DNA of 64,000 bases from Leptotrichia massiliensis. Lineage in GTDB: Bacteria; Fusobacteriota; Fusobacteriia; Fusobacteriales; Leptotrichiaceae. Each line of letters opens with the position of its first letter. Positions within the stretch are counted from its first letter, which is position 1. Shown piece after piece: positions 1 to 10,829 of the stretch. A program made the position numbers and the translations under genes. Where the stretch lies: the NCBI RefSeq assembly GCF_900104625.1, contig NZ_FNVZ01000005.1:1-64000 (forward strand), written 5' to 3'. Below the pieces are notes generated by a model. It ran no database searches. It was given only the letters and a program-made list of their open reading frames with translations, and had not been told where the DNA came from.

Positions 1-5
1 TTTAG

Positions 6-3009
<3,004 letters not shown>

Positions 3010-3033
3010 TTAACTTGACAATTTAGTTTTTAA

Positions 3034-3149
3034 AGTTTGGTGATGTTAGCAGCAGGGATACACCCGGTTACATTTCGAACCCGGCAGTTAAGTCTGTTTA
3101 CGCCTACGATACTTGGATTCGTCCCGGGAAAATAGGTAGTTGCCAAACT
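3034..3149 (+). rRNA. rrf: 5S ribosomal RNA
   Basis: The terminal helix AGTTTGG (3034-3040) pairs with CCAAACT (3143-3149). The internal sequence has the conserved ACACCCGGTTACATTTCGAACCC-like loop B/C region (split here at about 3060-3086), typical of bacterial 5S rRNA. It lies 60 bases after the 23S and 14 bases before a tRNA, the usual order of an rRNA operon. About 116 nt, the normal size. Confidence 0.95.
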
Positions 3150-3163
3150 TTTTTCTTTTGTGT

Positions 3164-3240
3164 GTCTCCGTAGCTCAGCCGGTTAGAGCATCTGACTGTT
3201 AATCAGAGGGTCGTTGGTTCGAGTCCAACCGGGGACGCCA
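3164..3240 (+). tRNA. tRNA-Asn (GTT anticodon)
   Basis: A 77-base cloverleaf. The acceptor stem GTCTCCG pairs with CGGGGAC (one G-U pair). The anticodon stem-loop TCTGA-CTGTTAA-TCAGA places GTT at 3198-3200. The T-arm carries GTTCGAGTC, and CCA is encoded at 3238-3240. It follows the 5S gene and is probably co-transcribed with the rRNA operon. Confidence 0.96.
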
Positions 3241-3358
3241 TTTTTTTTGCAAAATTTCATAAGAGTTTAAAGCAAAAAGGAATAAAGCATTGCACAGTAT
3301 GTTAATGAATGAGACTTTTATAAATATCAAAATAGTAATTGCAAGAATATTGTTAATT

Positions 3359-3399
3359 AGACAAGAAAACTTTCTTTAAAAAGGATTCTTGTCTTTTTT
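3359..3399 (+). terminator. Rho-independent terminator of the rRNA operon
   Basis: AGACAAGAA (3359-3367) pairs with TTCTTGTCT (about 3386-3394) around an A/T-rich loop and is followed by a T run. It is the first such structure after tRNA-Asn on the plus strand, so it most likely ends the rRNA transcript. Confidence 0.8.
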
Positions 3400-3660
3400 G
3401 TTTTCAGGAAAGAAACTTATGCTTTTTAATGGGGTTTCAAATTTGAGAGTTTTACTATAGAAATAATATTATGAGCAAGAAGTTTTTATTTCTTTCTAAA
3501 CAGTATGTAATTTAAAATCTGTTAAATATTTCTTATTTATAGTTTAAGTTAAACATAACAAGTGTGTTGCACAAGTTTTACGTGTGTTTAGTTTATATAT
3601 TTGTATTTATTTATGTTTCTTCATAAACAATAAGTTTATTATTTAGTTATGTTTTATGTC

Positions 3661-3704
3661 AAAAAAATAGACTGTGTCATAAAATTGATATCATGAGACA
3701 GTCT
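3661..3704 (-). terminator. terminator of the minus-strand spherulin-type gene
   Basis: AGACTGTGTCAT (3669-3680) pairs with ATGAGACAGTCT (3693-3704) with one mismatch. Read on the minus strand the stem is followed by a T run (AAAAAAA at 3661-3667 on plus). It lies about 140 bases beyond the stop of the gene at 3841-5166. Confidence 0.7.
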
Positions 3705-3840
3705 TAAATTATAATGAGTATAAATTTTTAAATATTTATTTTTGTGTGTTTTTCAAAAATTTTAGAATTTTTAAAAGATTCTTATTGAATACGTAAATTA
3801 TAGTCTTAATTATGGTACTTTTAATTTTTTAATGTATTTA

Positions 3841-5166
3841 TTATGTATTCCATTTTTTTCTTAGATTAATTTTAAAATTTCCAAATTTATCCATTATATT
3901 GTGCGAAATATCGCTTAAAAATTCATCAAAAATATTAAATCCAAAATCAAAATTATTGTCAAATTTATTTTTTGAATAATTTTTGTAATGATTATTTAAA
4001 AGATTCCATAAGTCAAGACTTGAAAGATATAAGTTTCCAGTAATATTATATTTTTTAGGTATTCTTAACTTGAAAGAAACGGAATTAATTTCAACATTTT
4101 CTGCTGTATTTTGTGATAATTTGATTGTTTCAATTGCAGAAGTTAATTTTTTTTCCAAATTATTATTAGTATTTGAAAGAACGTGTGATGTTGAGTTATT
4201 TATTGATAATATTAAATTTTCAACATTTTGTGGTAAGTCATCATAAGGGATATTTGGCATATTTGTTGTTATCATTAGAAATCCTGCATTGCGTTCTTTT
4301 GAGAGTTTTAAAAGAGTTTTGTACTGATCTGGGGTTGCAGAATGAATGACATGAACAATACGATCTGCATTTTCAGGATTACTTTCAAAATTGTAACTTC
4401 TAGGAGTCCAGTAGTTGATGTAAGTATCTGCCGATACTTCGCTTGTTAGCCATAAATCAGAATAATTTGACATTTCATCTGTAATACTTACGCCAGGATT
4501 TGCAACAACCATTGAATCAGGATACTTTGTTTTGACATAATTGTATAATTGTGCCATATATTTGACCTCTAGAGGGTTTTTTCCAGATGATATTTCATCA
4601 AAGAAAATTCCTGAAATATTATCAGAACCATAAAATTGTATATATTTGTCAATTTCAGAATACACTTGCTTTATGCTTTTAGTATATTCGTTTGTAGTTA
4701 CGTATCCGAGATTTTTGATTCCCAGTTCTTTATTTTTTTTGATTTGAACAACATAGTTATAATCAGCCTTGTCAGATGGCCCGTTGTCGGGATTGATTAT
4801 AACGTAAGGAATTGTTGTTTCATATTCATAATTTTCAGAGTCTGGTGTACTAAGGAAATCATGATTAGAAGAATAAGTATTTGTAACTTTACTTTTATGA
4901 ATATCACCAGTATAGCCAAAATCAACTTTAAATTCATTTTCATTTTTTAAATTATTTTTTATAATATCAAAAATTTCATCATTTTTAGAAAAATTAAAAT
5001 TACTTTCTACACTTGATATGGTTTTATTTTTTAAATTATTAAAATTAGAAGTTTGTATTGACGAATCAATATTTGAGGAATGTACAGTTTTTTCATAACT
5101 TAATCCTGTTACACCCGCTAAGAAAGATGGAATTAAAAAACTGTTATTTTTTAATTTTTTCTTCAT
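3841..5166 (-). CDS. secreted spherulin-4-like (GH135-type) glycosidase
   Basis: A 441-residue protein whose central part (about residues 118-320) matches the Spherulin4 family: IINPDNGP near 123-130, GYVTT near 154-158, GIFFDE at 186-191 and ANPG near 222-225, in the TIM-barrel-like order expected. The fungal family member Sph3 (GH135) cleaves alpha-1,4-linked galactosamine polymers, with the Asp-Glu pair of the FFDE motif in the active site; that pair is present here. The start has a Lys-rich then hydrophobic segment (residues 1-20), so export is likely, although no clean signal-peptidase site is visible. Residues 25-115 and the last 120 residues are Asn/Ser/Lys-rich and unassigned. The start is supported by GGGAGG just upstream. 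The substrate in this organism is unknown; a role in trimming biofilm exopolysaccharide is inference. Confidence 0.75.
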   Translation of the reverse strand: MKKKLKNNSFLIPSFLAGVTGLSYEKTVHSSNIDSSIQTSNFNNLKNKTISSVESNFNFSKNDEIFDIIKNNLKNENEFKVDFGYTGDIHKSKVTNTYSSNHDFLSTPDSENYEYETTIPYVIINPDNGPSDKADYNYVVQIKKNKELGIKNLGYVTTNEYTKSIKQVYSEIDKYIQFYGSDNISGIFFDEISSGKNPLEVKYMAQLYNYVKTKYPDSMVVANPGVSITDEMSNYSDLWLTSEVSADTYINYWTPRSYNFESNPENADRIVHVIHSATPDQYKTLLKLSKERNAGFLMITTNMPNIPYDDLPQNVENLILSINNSTSHVLSNTNNNLEKKLTSAIETIKLSQNTAENVEINSVSFKLRIPKKYNITGNLYLSSLDLWNLLNNHYKNYSKNKFDNNFDFGFNIFDEFLSDISHNIMDKFGNFKINLRKKWNT

Positions 5167-5551
5167 TTATTACCTCCCTTCAGCATTATTTATAATGCTA
5201 AATTTGTATTTAGCAGTTTTTTATAGATCTTTCAAATGGTAAGTTATATTTTGATTTTCTATAAAACAGTTGACCAATAAAAATTTTAAGTCTAAAATTT
5301 TCCAATCCCATTTTAGCAATATATATTATCATTTTTTTTTTATAATTTCAAGAACTTTTTTCTAAAAGAAGATAAAATTTTATTAAAAATAAAATATGCA
5401 GCCAAATTAATAACATTGACTGCTTTTTCATAATTTTAAATTGGATAACATAGTAATACTATGTATTAAAGCTTAAATTAAAAGTTTTAATTACTATAAA
5501 GGAGTTAAGTGTCTTTTTAACTTAGCTTGTTTAAAGTTTTAGTAGTATAAA
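5167..5551. other. intergenic stretch with a hairpin before the spherulin-type gene
   Basis: The only clear structure is a perfect hairpin, AGCATTA-TTTA-TAATGCT at 5182-5199, directly upstream of the Shine-Dalgarno sequence of the minus-strand gene that starts at 5166. It could act as a 5'-leader stem-loop or as an operator. The remainder is A/T-rich and without a recognisable gene. Confidence 0.5.
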
Positions 5552-5782
5552 TTAATGTCTTTTATTTTGTTTTATACTAGGTTTTTTAGTGTTTCTTTTT
5601 TCTTGAGGATTTATTGTTTGTTTTTTTGTTGGCTTTTTGTTTATCGTTTTTCTTTTTGATTGAACAACCGTTATTTTTGGTTTTGGCTTTGGATGCTTAG
5701 GAGGTACTGCAAAAGAGACTATTGAAATTCCAATAATTCCTAGAATTGCAACCATTTTCTTAAAGGTGTTTTTTATATTCAT
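5552..5782 (-). CDS. small secreted basic Pro/Lys-rich protein
   Basis: A 76-residue product starting MNIKNTFKK, with a hydrophobic segment MVAILGIIGISIVSFA (about residues 10-25) that looks like a signal peptide. The rest is Lys/Pro/Thr/Gln-rich low complexity (KHPKPKPK, then several KKPT/KKPS-like units). The open frame extends further upstream to 5857, but GGAG sits 9 bases before the ATG at 5782 and a strong promoter overlaps the upstream part, so the shorter start is preferred. I do not recognise a family. The basic tail could bind anionic surfaces (envelope polymers, DNA), which is inference only. Confidence 0.65.
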   Translation of the reverse strand: MNIKNTFKKMVAILGIIGISIVSFAVPPKHPKPKPKITVVQSKRKTINKKPTKKQTINPQEKRNTKKPSIKQNKRH

Positions 5783-5829
5783 ATTTAACCATCTCCATTC
5801 AAATTTATTTTTTCTATTTTCTCTTGACA

Positions 5830-5857
5830 AGTATATAGTATCATTTAATTTTGTCAA
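5830..5857 (-). promoter_or_regulatory. promoter for the small basic secreted protein
   Basis: On the minus strand TTGACA (plus 5852-5857) is separated by 16 bases from TATACT (plus 5830-5835). Transcription would start near 5823, giving a leader of about 40 bases before the ATG at 5782. Confidence 0.7.
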
Positions 5858-5937
5858 AATTATGTAAATTTTGTGTCTTTTTTGTGAAATTTAATTTTTA
5901 TTTTTATAATATTGGTTAAATTAAAATTAAAAAATAA

Positions 5938-5966
5938 TTGACAAAAATATAAAAATGTAGTATTAT
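5938..5966 (+). promoter_or_regulatory. promoter of the FHA/PP2C/kinase/Hsp70 gene block
   Basis: TTGACA (5938-5943), 17-base spacer, TATTAT (5961-5966). It lies about 40 bases before the J-domain gene and is the best promoter upstream of the whole block. Confidence 0.75.
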
Positions 5967-6004
5967 AAGTTAAAATTAAAATATAATTAAGAAAAGGAAG
6001 GGGA

Positions 6005-6439
6005 ATGGATTATTATAAAATACTGGAAGTGTCTGAAAATGCAGATATTTTGAAAATAAAAAAGCAATATAGAAAATTGGCAATGAAATATCATCCCGAT
6101 AGAAACGCAGGAGATGAAAGGGCTGCAAAAAAATTTCGAGAAATAACAGAGGCTTATGAAGTACTTTCAAATGGGGAAAAACGGAAAGAGTATGATTATA
6201 AAAGAGAAAATGAGAATAATCATACAAAAAAGAAAAATGATAAGGAAAATTTTAAAAATAAATATTCTGAAAATAATTTTAGTTTTGGAAAAGAATTTTT
6301 TAAAAGTGCGGCCGAAATGAAAGGAATGTTTGAAAATAGTTTTGGGCTAGATAAAATGATAAAGAATAAAGCAAAAAATGAGAAGGAAAGTTTGAAAAGC
6401 AGGTTTGAGAGTTTTTTTGATATGAAAGAGAAAAAGTAA
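6005..6439 (+). CDS. J-domain (DnaJ-like) co-chaperone
   Basis: A 144-residue protein. Residues 2-65 form a J domain with the diagnostic HPD at 30-32 (KYHPDRNAG) and the usual helix IV ending [10 protein letters not shown]. It has no Gly/Phe region, no zinc centre and no DnaJ C-terminal substrate domains, so it is a specialised type III J protein rather than the housekeeping DnaJ. The rest is Lys/Asn/Glu-rich and probably flexible. J domains stimulate ATP hydrolysis of Hsp70 proteins; the obvious partner is the Hsp70-like ATPase encoded at 13508-16171 in the same block. It is the first gene of the run, with GGAAGGGG before the ATG and 16 bases to the next gene. Confidence 0.9.
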   Translation: MDYYKILEVSENADILKIKKQYRKLAMKYHPDRNAGDERAAKKFREITEAYEVLSNGEKRKEYDYKRENENNHTKKKNDKENFKNKYSENNFSFGKEFFKSAAEMKGMFENSFGLDKMIKNKAKNEKESLKSRFESFFDMKEKK

Positions 6440-6455
6440 GAAGGGGAAATTAGAA

Positions 6456-7283
6456 ATGTTGTGGGGAATTAGAAGAAGTTTTACAAATTGGGGAAATATT
6501 TTTAGGCGTCCGCTTGGGCGTGGGAGCATTTACAGGCTGGAAAGGCTTAGGAGCGTGGCACGGCTTGGAAAAAATAAAGAAAATGGAAAAATTGACGATG
6601 AAAAAAATAAAATTAGTGTGGATAAGGGAATTAAAAAATATGAAAAACGTAAATTGAATGCAAAAAATCAAAAAAGTTACAAATTTTTAAATATAAAAAA
6701 TATTTTAATAATGACAGTTTTAATATTTACATTCATTTTTGTACACCTTTCAGGTTATTCTACAAAAAGTCTTTATTTTTCAATTTTTATTTATATTGGA
6801 GTTACACTTTACCTTCTTATTGTGGAAAGATTCTTTGAAAAGGTGAAAGTTGAGGAGGAAATCAGAAATATAAAAAATGAGAGGGAAAGAGAGCATAATG
6901 TGTTTTTAGAGAGAGTAAAGGAAATAGAGGATTTGGAGAAAAAGCAGATTGAGCATATATTTTTGAAGGATTCAGAAGATTATGATATGAAAATTTGGAA
7001 AATCGGGAGGGCAACATCGCTTCTCATTGGGAAGCAATCGCCAAGAAACAGAGTGGATATAGATGTAAGTGAAGGAATTTACTCAAATTTAGTCAGCAGG
7101 GCTCATGGAATCTTAAATCGTGTCAATGGAATCTGGTATTATGAGGATTTAGGCTCACAAAATGGAAGCGGAATTGAAAGAAGTTTAGATAAAAGGAAAA
7201 TAAAACTGAAAAAAAATATACCAGTAAAAGTAGAATCAGGAGACATAATTTATTTAGCGACTACAAAAATATTATTAAAATAA
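6456..7283 (+). CDS. membrane-anchored FHA-domain protein
   Basis: A 275-residue protein. A basic N-terminus (Arg-rich, residues 5-36) is followed by two predicted membrane helices (about 82-100 and 105-125), a charged coiled-coil-like linker (126-170) and a C-terminal FHA domain (about 180-275). The FHA signature residues are visible: GR at 184-185, SRAH at 214-217 and QNGS at 235-238. FHA domains bind phosphothreonine peptides, so this is a likely membrane docking site for phosphorylated partners made by the kinase at 12202-13107. It is 33 bases upstream of a second FHA gene. Function beyond phosphopeptide binding is not visible. Confidence 0.88.
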   Translation: MLWGIRRSFTNWGNIFRRPLGRGSIYRLERLRSVARLGKNKENGKIDDEKNKISVDKGIKKYEKRKLNAKNQKSYKFLNIKNILIMTVLIFTFIFVHLSGYSTKSLYFSIFIYIGVTLYLLIVERFFEKVKVEEEIRNIKNEREREHNVFLERVKEIEDLEKKQIEHIFLKDSEDYDMKIWKIGRATSLLIGKQSPRNRVDIDVSEGIYSNLVSRAHGILNRVNGIWYYEDLGSQNGSGIERSLDKRKIKLKKNIPVKVESGDIIYLATTKILLK

Positions 7284-7316
7284 ATCTATAAATGAAAAAG
7301 AAAGGAAAATTTTAAA

Positions 7317-7961
7317 ATGAAATTGGATAGATGTAAAAATGGGCATATATACGATGTTTCAAGATACAGCTTATGTCCTTATTGCAAATCAGAAGGGCTG
7401 GAAACGGAAAATCTGGATGACAAAATTAATCTGGTTGAAGAAATGAAGGATGAAGACAGAACAACAGCCTACTGGTCTAAAGACAGCACTGTAGATCCTG
7501 TCGTGGGTTGGCTTACGTGCATTGAGGGGCATGATAAGGGAAAAGACTACAGGATTGTGAGCGAACGTAACTTTGTTGGGCGTGGAGAAAATATGGATAT
7601 ACAAATTTTAGGAGACACTATGATTTCTAGAAAAAACCATTGTTCAATAAGCTATAATCCCAAACAGCGAAAATTTATGCTAACTCCTGGGGATTCCAAC
7701 GGACTTATTTATCTAAATGGAGAAGCAGTCTACAACACATTAGAATTACGGGCATATTCAGTAGTGGAAATGGGGGAAAGCAAGTTTGTATTTGTGAATT
7801 TGTGCGGAGATTATTTTGACTGGGAAAAGGAAAAATCGAGAGAGGAAAGCGTGAAAAGAAAATATGAAAATTTAAATGATGAAAAAATTGTGAAAAATAC
7901 AAATTTTCAGAATAAAAATAATGATATAGAAGTAAAAATCGAAGAGTACGAACAGATTTAA
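7317..7961 (+). CDS. zinc-ribbon plus FHA-domain protein
   Basis: A 214-residue soluble protein. Residues 1-25 hold a small Cys/His cluster (Cys6, His10, Cys20, Cys23; pattern C-x3-H...CPYC) that looks like a zinc ribbon. An FHA domain covers about 65-165, with VGRG near 87-90, SRKNH at 104-108 and NG at 128-129. The C-terminal 45 residues are charged and probably disordered. Zinc-ribbon FHA proteins are known accessory components of bacterial Ser/Thr kinase pathways. It is the last gene before a repeat element that begins 8 bases after its stop codon. Confidence 0.88.
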   Translation: MKLDRCKNGHIYDVSRYSLCPYCKSEGLETENLDDKINLVEEMKDEDRTTAYWSKDSTVDPVVGWLTCIEGHDKGKDYRIVSERNFVGRGENMDIQILGDTMISRKNHCSISYNPKQRKFMLTPGDSNGLIYLNGEAVYNTLELRAYSVVEMGESKFVFVNLCGDYFDWEKEKSREESVKRKYENLNDEKIVKNTNFQNKNNDIEVKIEEYEQI

Positions 7962-7968
7962 TAAATTT

Positions 7969-8354
7969 ATACTAAACCCCTTTTAAATAAAGAATTTATT
8001 ACAAACTTTTCTAATAAGAGATATAAACCTAGTATTTCAAAATAATTAAAATATTTTTTTTGTTTTAATAAATCGACGAAGCTTTTATTTGTTCAACTGC
8101 GATTGTTTGACGACTGAAAGGAGGAGTTTCGAAGTTGGGCAAATAAAAGTCGGAGTCTAGCCATAGGTTGTAGGATTTGCGGCAATGAGCAATCCTACGA
8201 AAATAAAAAAGAAAAAACATGGTAATATGAAAAAAATTCATTAATCAAAATACCTAAAAAATAATAAAAAACAATTTAGTTAAATGATTATGAATTAACT
8301 ATAAAACAACCTTATTATAAAAATTTATTCTTATTTTTTAACGGGATTTAGTAT
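7969..8354. mobile_element. MITE-like element with imperfect terminal inverted repeats (copy a)
   Basis: The left end ATACTAAACCCC (from 7969) and the reverse complement of the right end, ATACTAAATCCCGT (8341-8354), continue as an imperfect inverted repeat of about 30 bases. It has no coding capacity and fills the gap between two genes of one block. The right 145 bases (8210-8354) match 44053-44190 in reverse complement, so part of the sequence is dispersed. It carries the pseudoknot structure described separately. Confidence 0.7.
8084..8198 (+). ncRNA. pseudoknotted structured element, copy 1
   Basis: Stem 1 pairs 8084-8097 (TTTATTTGTTCAAC) with 8134-8147 (GTTGGGCAAATAAA), 14 pairs including two G-U. 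Inside the loop CGACT (8111-8115) can pair with AGTCG (8148-8152) immediately after stem 1, forming an H-type pseudoknot. A second hairpin, GTAGGATT/AATCCTAC, spans 8170-8198. Copy 2 at 49208-49318 has the same layout and the same loop motifs (GATTGTTTGA and GAGTTTCG) with different stem sequences. Whether it acts as RNA or as folded DNA, and on which strand, is inference. Confidence 0.55.
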
Positions 8355-8444
8355 TAAAGTTTTATTTTAAATAATTTTCATATATATAAAATAAATATAT
8401 TTTATAAAGTTGAATTAACCAAAAATAGAGGGAGAAATTGAGAA

Positions 8445-10814
8445 ATGAGGAAAGATGAGGCAAAATTTATTACGGAATTTTTGAGCGAGGCTGGGACGAA
8501 GGTTGAAAATAACGATTATTTTGGGTATGTTTTGCTGGATAATTATGCGATTTGGGCTGTGGCAGATGGATTTGATGAGGAAGAAGGGGCAAAAGTTGCG
8601 GCAAGGATTGCTGTGGAATCTGCTATTGAATATTTTATGCTACGTCCACGATTTAACTATGATGTAATAAAGGAAATGATGGATTATGCCAATCTGAAAG
8701 TTAAGGAAAAACAGGAAGAAACTCAGAAATATTCTCTTATGCACACTTCTCTTTTAATCATTATAAGTAATTATAATTCAATTTTATATGGAAATATCGG
8801 AAATACAAGGTTTTATCATATTAGAGGAGGATATATCATTTCTCAAAGTAGAGATGACACGATAGCACAGCTTTTGGTGGACGAAGAGGCATTGAATATA
8901 TCGGATATGAGATTTCACAGGCAAAGAAATGATTTGCTGCAGGCAATTGGGGATTTTGGGAAAATTAAGCCAAATATTATAAAAAAACCTGTAGAACTTA
9001 TAGAAAAGGATGTTTTTTGCTTGACGACTGTAGGATTCTGGGAAAATATTGATGAGCATGATATGGAAAATGATTTATCCAGATTTGAGGATAAGAAGCA
9101 ATGGTTAAATTCATTGGAAAAACGGATACTTGCTTCGCTTAGGGATAATATTGAAAATTATACGATTGCACAGGTAGAAGTAGGTGCTGTAGCAAGTCCA
9201 GAGCCGATGGAAAAGGATAAAAGGAAACTTATTAAAAAAATAATACTTGTAATGCTAATTATTGTTGTAATTATTTTGTTTGTTATAATTTGGAATGTAA
9301 AAAGGCGAAATGGTATTCTGCAGGCGGCAACACAGTATGAAAAATTGGCGGATGAGGAGATCTTAAAGAAAAATTTTAATAATTCAATTGATAATTTGAA
9401 GCTTGAAATCGGAGAGTATGAAAAATTAAAGCCAAAAAGCAAGGGTATAATAGGATTTCTTACGAATGCTGAGAAAAAGAGAGCTGATGCAAGTAAGAAA
9501 ATTGATGAGATAAATAAGAAAATTGGAGAAACTGAGAAGATTAAAAAGGCATTTTCGGATATTAGTGAGGGAAATGAGATATTTAACAGCGGAAATTATG
9601 ACGAGGCGAACGTAAAGTATCAGCAGGCTAAGTATAACCTAAATGACAACAGTTATAAACGGGATGAACTGAATACGGAAGAGATTTTAACTACATTGGA
9701 TTCACGGATAAATTCAACCGTGAAATTAAAGGAAGCTAAGGCTTTAGAGGTCGCTGGAGATACGGCGGTTAATGAAGGAAGCTACAATTTGGCAAAAGTT
9801 AGCTATAAAAATGCGGCTGATATGTATTTGGCAAATGGAAGGGCAGATTATGTTTCGCAAGTTGAGAAAAAGCTGGAGGAAATAACGGATAAAGAAAAAA
9901 CAGCGTATAATGGGGCAATGCTTGCTGAAAATAAAGGGGATTCGCTGGCACAAAGCAATATTAATTCTTCAAAAGAAGCCTATTATCAGGCACGACAGAT
10001 GTACCAGACGCTTGGAGATACTGTGAAAGTGGGAGAAATTGACAATAAGATACAGGAACTTAATTCCCAGCAAAACGCTGATTTACAGACTGCCAATAAT
10101 CTCGTTCAGGAAGGACTTTCGCAAATAACTGCCAATAATCCAGCACAAGCAATAAATATTCTAACACAGGCTAAAAATATTTATCAGAAGATGAAAGATA
10201 CAAATAATGCAAATGCCGTCGACAAATACATAAGCCAGGCACAGGAATTTATTAAATTTGAGAGCCAGAATGCTGAAAAGTTGAAAACACAGGAAATGGA
10301 ATATTCGGAAAGGTTAAGGCAGCAGGAAATCCAGATGGAGCAGCAACTGCAGATAAAAGAAGCTGAAATCAAGGCACAGCAGGAAGAACTGGAGCGAGAT
10401 CGGCAAAGACGTGAAGAAATAACAAGGAAAATGGAAAATGCGTCAATTCTGGAAATGCAGGCTGATCAGCTGGCTATAAATGAAAGATTTGAAGAAAGTA
10501 TTTCAAAATATGAGGAAACGAAGAAACTTTTGGAAGAGGTAAATGCAGATGGAAATTTTGGAAATCAGATGTCTAAAATTGAGGATTTGAATAAAAAAAT
10601 TGAAAAAAATGAGGGATATTTATTAAAGAGAAAAGCAGAAGATGATTTTAAGAATAAAAAATGGAAAGAAGCTGTGGAAAAATTTACGCAGGCGAAGGAA
10701 AAGCTGGAAAAAAGCGGTACAAAACAAAATGAAATAGCTGAAATTCAGAAAAAGCTTAAAAAGGCAGAGAAAAAGGCAAATAAAAAATGGTGGCAGTTTT
10801 GGAAGATTTTTTAA
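8445..10814 (+). CDS. PP2C-like phosphatase fused to membrane helix and TPR/coiled-coil tail
   Basis: A 789-residue protein. Residues 1-250 have a PP2C (PPM) fold pattern: a first metal-site Asp in NNDYF (Asp24), ADGF at 40-43, GNIGNTRFY at 116-124, and RDNIENYT at 233-240 corresponding to the late DN motif. The usual TDG motif reads TTVGF (194-198), so one metal-binding Asp is absent and activity is uncertain. One membrane helix spans about 264-284. The remaining 500 residues are helical, with TPR-like units near 290-560 and 690-780 and a Gln/Glu-rich coiled coil at about 600-690. Both flanks of the helix are basic, so the side on which the tail lies is unclear. It is probably the phosphatase-like or phospho-sensing partner of the kinase two genes downstream. 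The next gene starts 15 bases later. Confidence 0.82.
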   Translation: MRKDEAKFITEFLSEAGTKVENNDYFGYVLLDNYAIWAVADGFDEEEGAKVAARIAVESAIEYFMLRPRFNYDVIKEMMDYANLKVKEKQEETQKYSLMHTSLLIIISNYNSILYGNIGNTRFYHIRGGYIISQSRDDTIAQLLVDEEALNISDMRFHRQRNDLLQAIGDFGKIKPNIIKKPVELIEKDVFCLTTVGFWENIDEHDMENDLSRFEDKKQWLNSLEKRILASLRDNIENYTIAQVEVGAVASPEPMEKDKRKLIKKIILVMLIIVVIILFVIIWNVKRRNGILQAATQYEKLADEEILKKNFNNSIDNLKLEIGEYEKLKPKSKGIIGFLTNAEKKRADASKKIDEINKKIGETEKIKKAFSDISEGNEIFNSGNYDEANVKYQQAKYNLNDNSYKRDELNTEEILTTLDSRINSTVKLKEAKALEVAGDTAVNEGSYNLAKVSYKNAADMYLANGRADYVSQVEKKLEEITDKEKTAYNGAMLAENKGDSLAQSNINSSKEAYYQARQMYQTLGDTVKVGEIDNKIQELNSQQNADLQTANNLVQEGLSQITANNPAQAINILTQAKNIYQKMKDTNNANAVDKYISQAQEFIKFESQNAEKLKTQEMEYSERLRQQEIQMEQQLQIKEAEIKAQQEELERDRQRREEITRKMENASILEMQADQLAINERFEESISKYEETKKLLEEVNADGNFGNQMSKIEDLNKKIEKNEGYLLKRKAEDDFKNKKWKEAVEKFTQAKEKLEKSGTKQNEIAEIQKKLKKAEKKANKKWWQFWKIF

Positions 10815-10829
10815 AAGGGAGGAGGGAAA

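Larger units (their letters stand above)
3241..3840. other. intergenic stretch between rRNA operon and spherulin-type gene
   Basis: Apart from the plus-strand terminator at 3359-3399 and the minus-strand terminator at 3661-3704 I see no gene, RNA or promoter that I can support here. The stretch is very A/T-rich and stop-dense in all frames. Confidence 0.6.

Noticed and set aside
3661-3704. End of an insertion sequence
   Set aside because: The stem with T run is adequately explained as a minus-strand terminator; no second end, target duplication or transposase relic was found.
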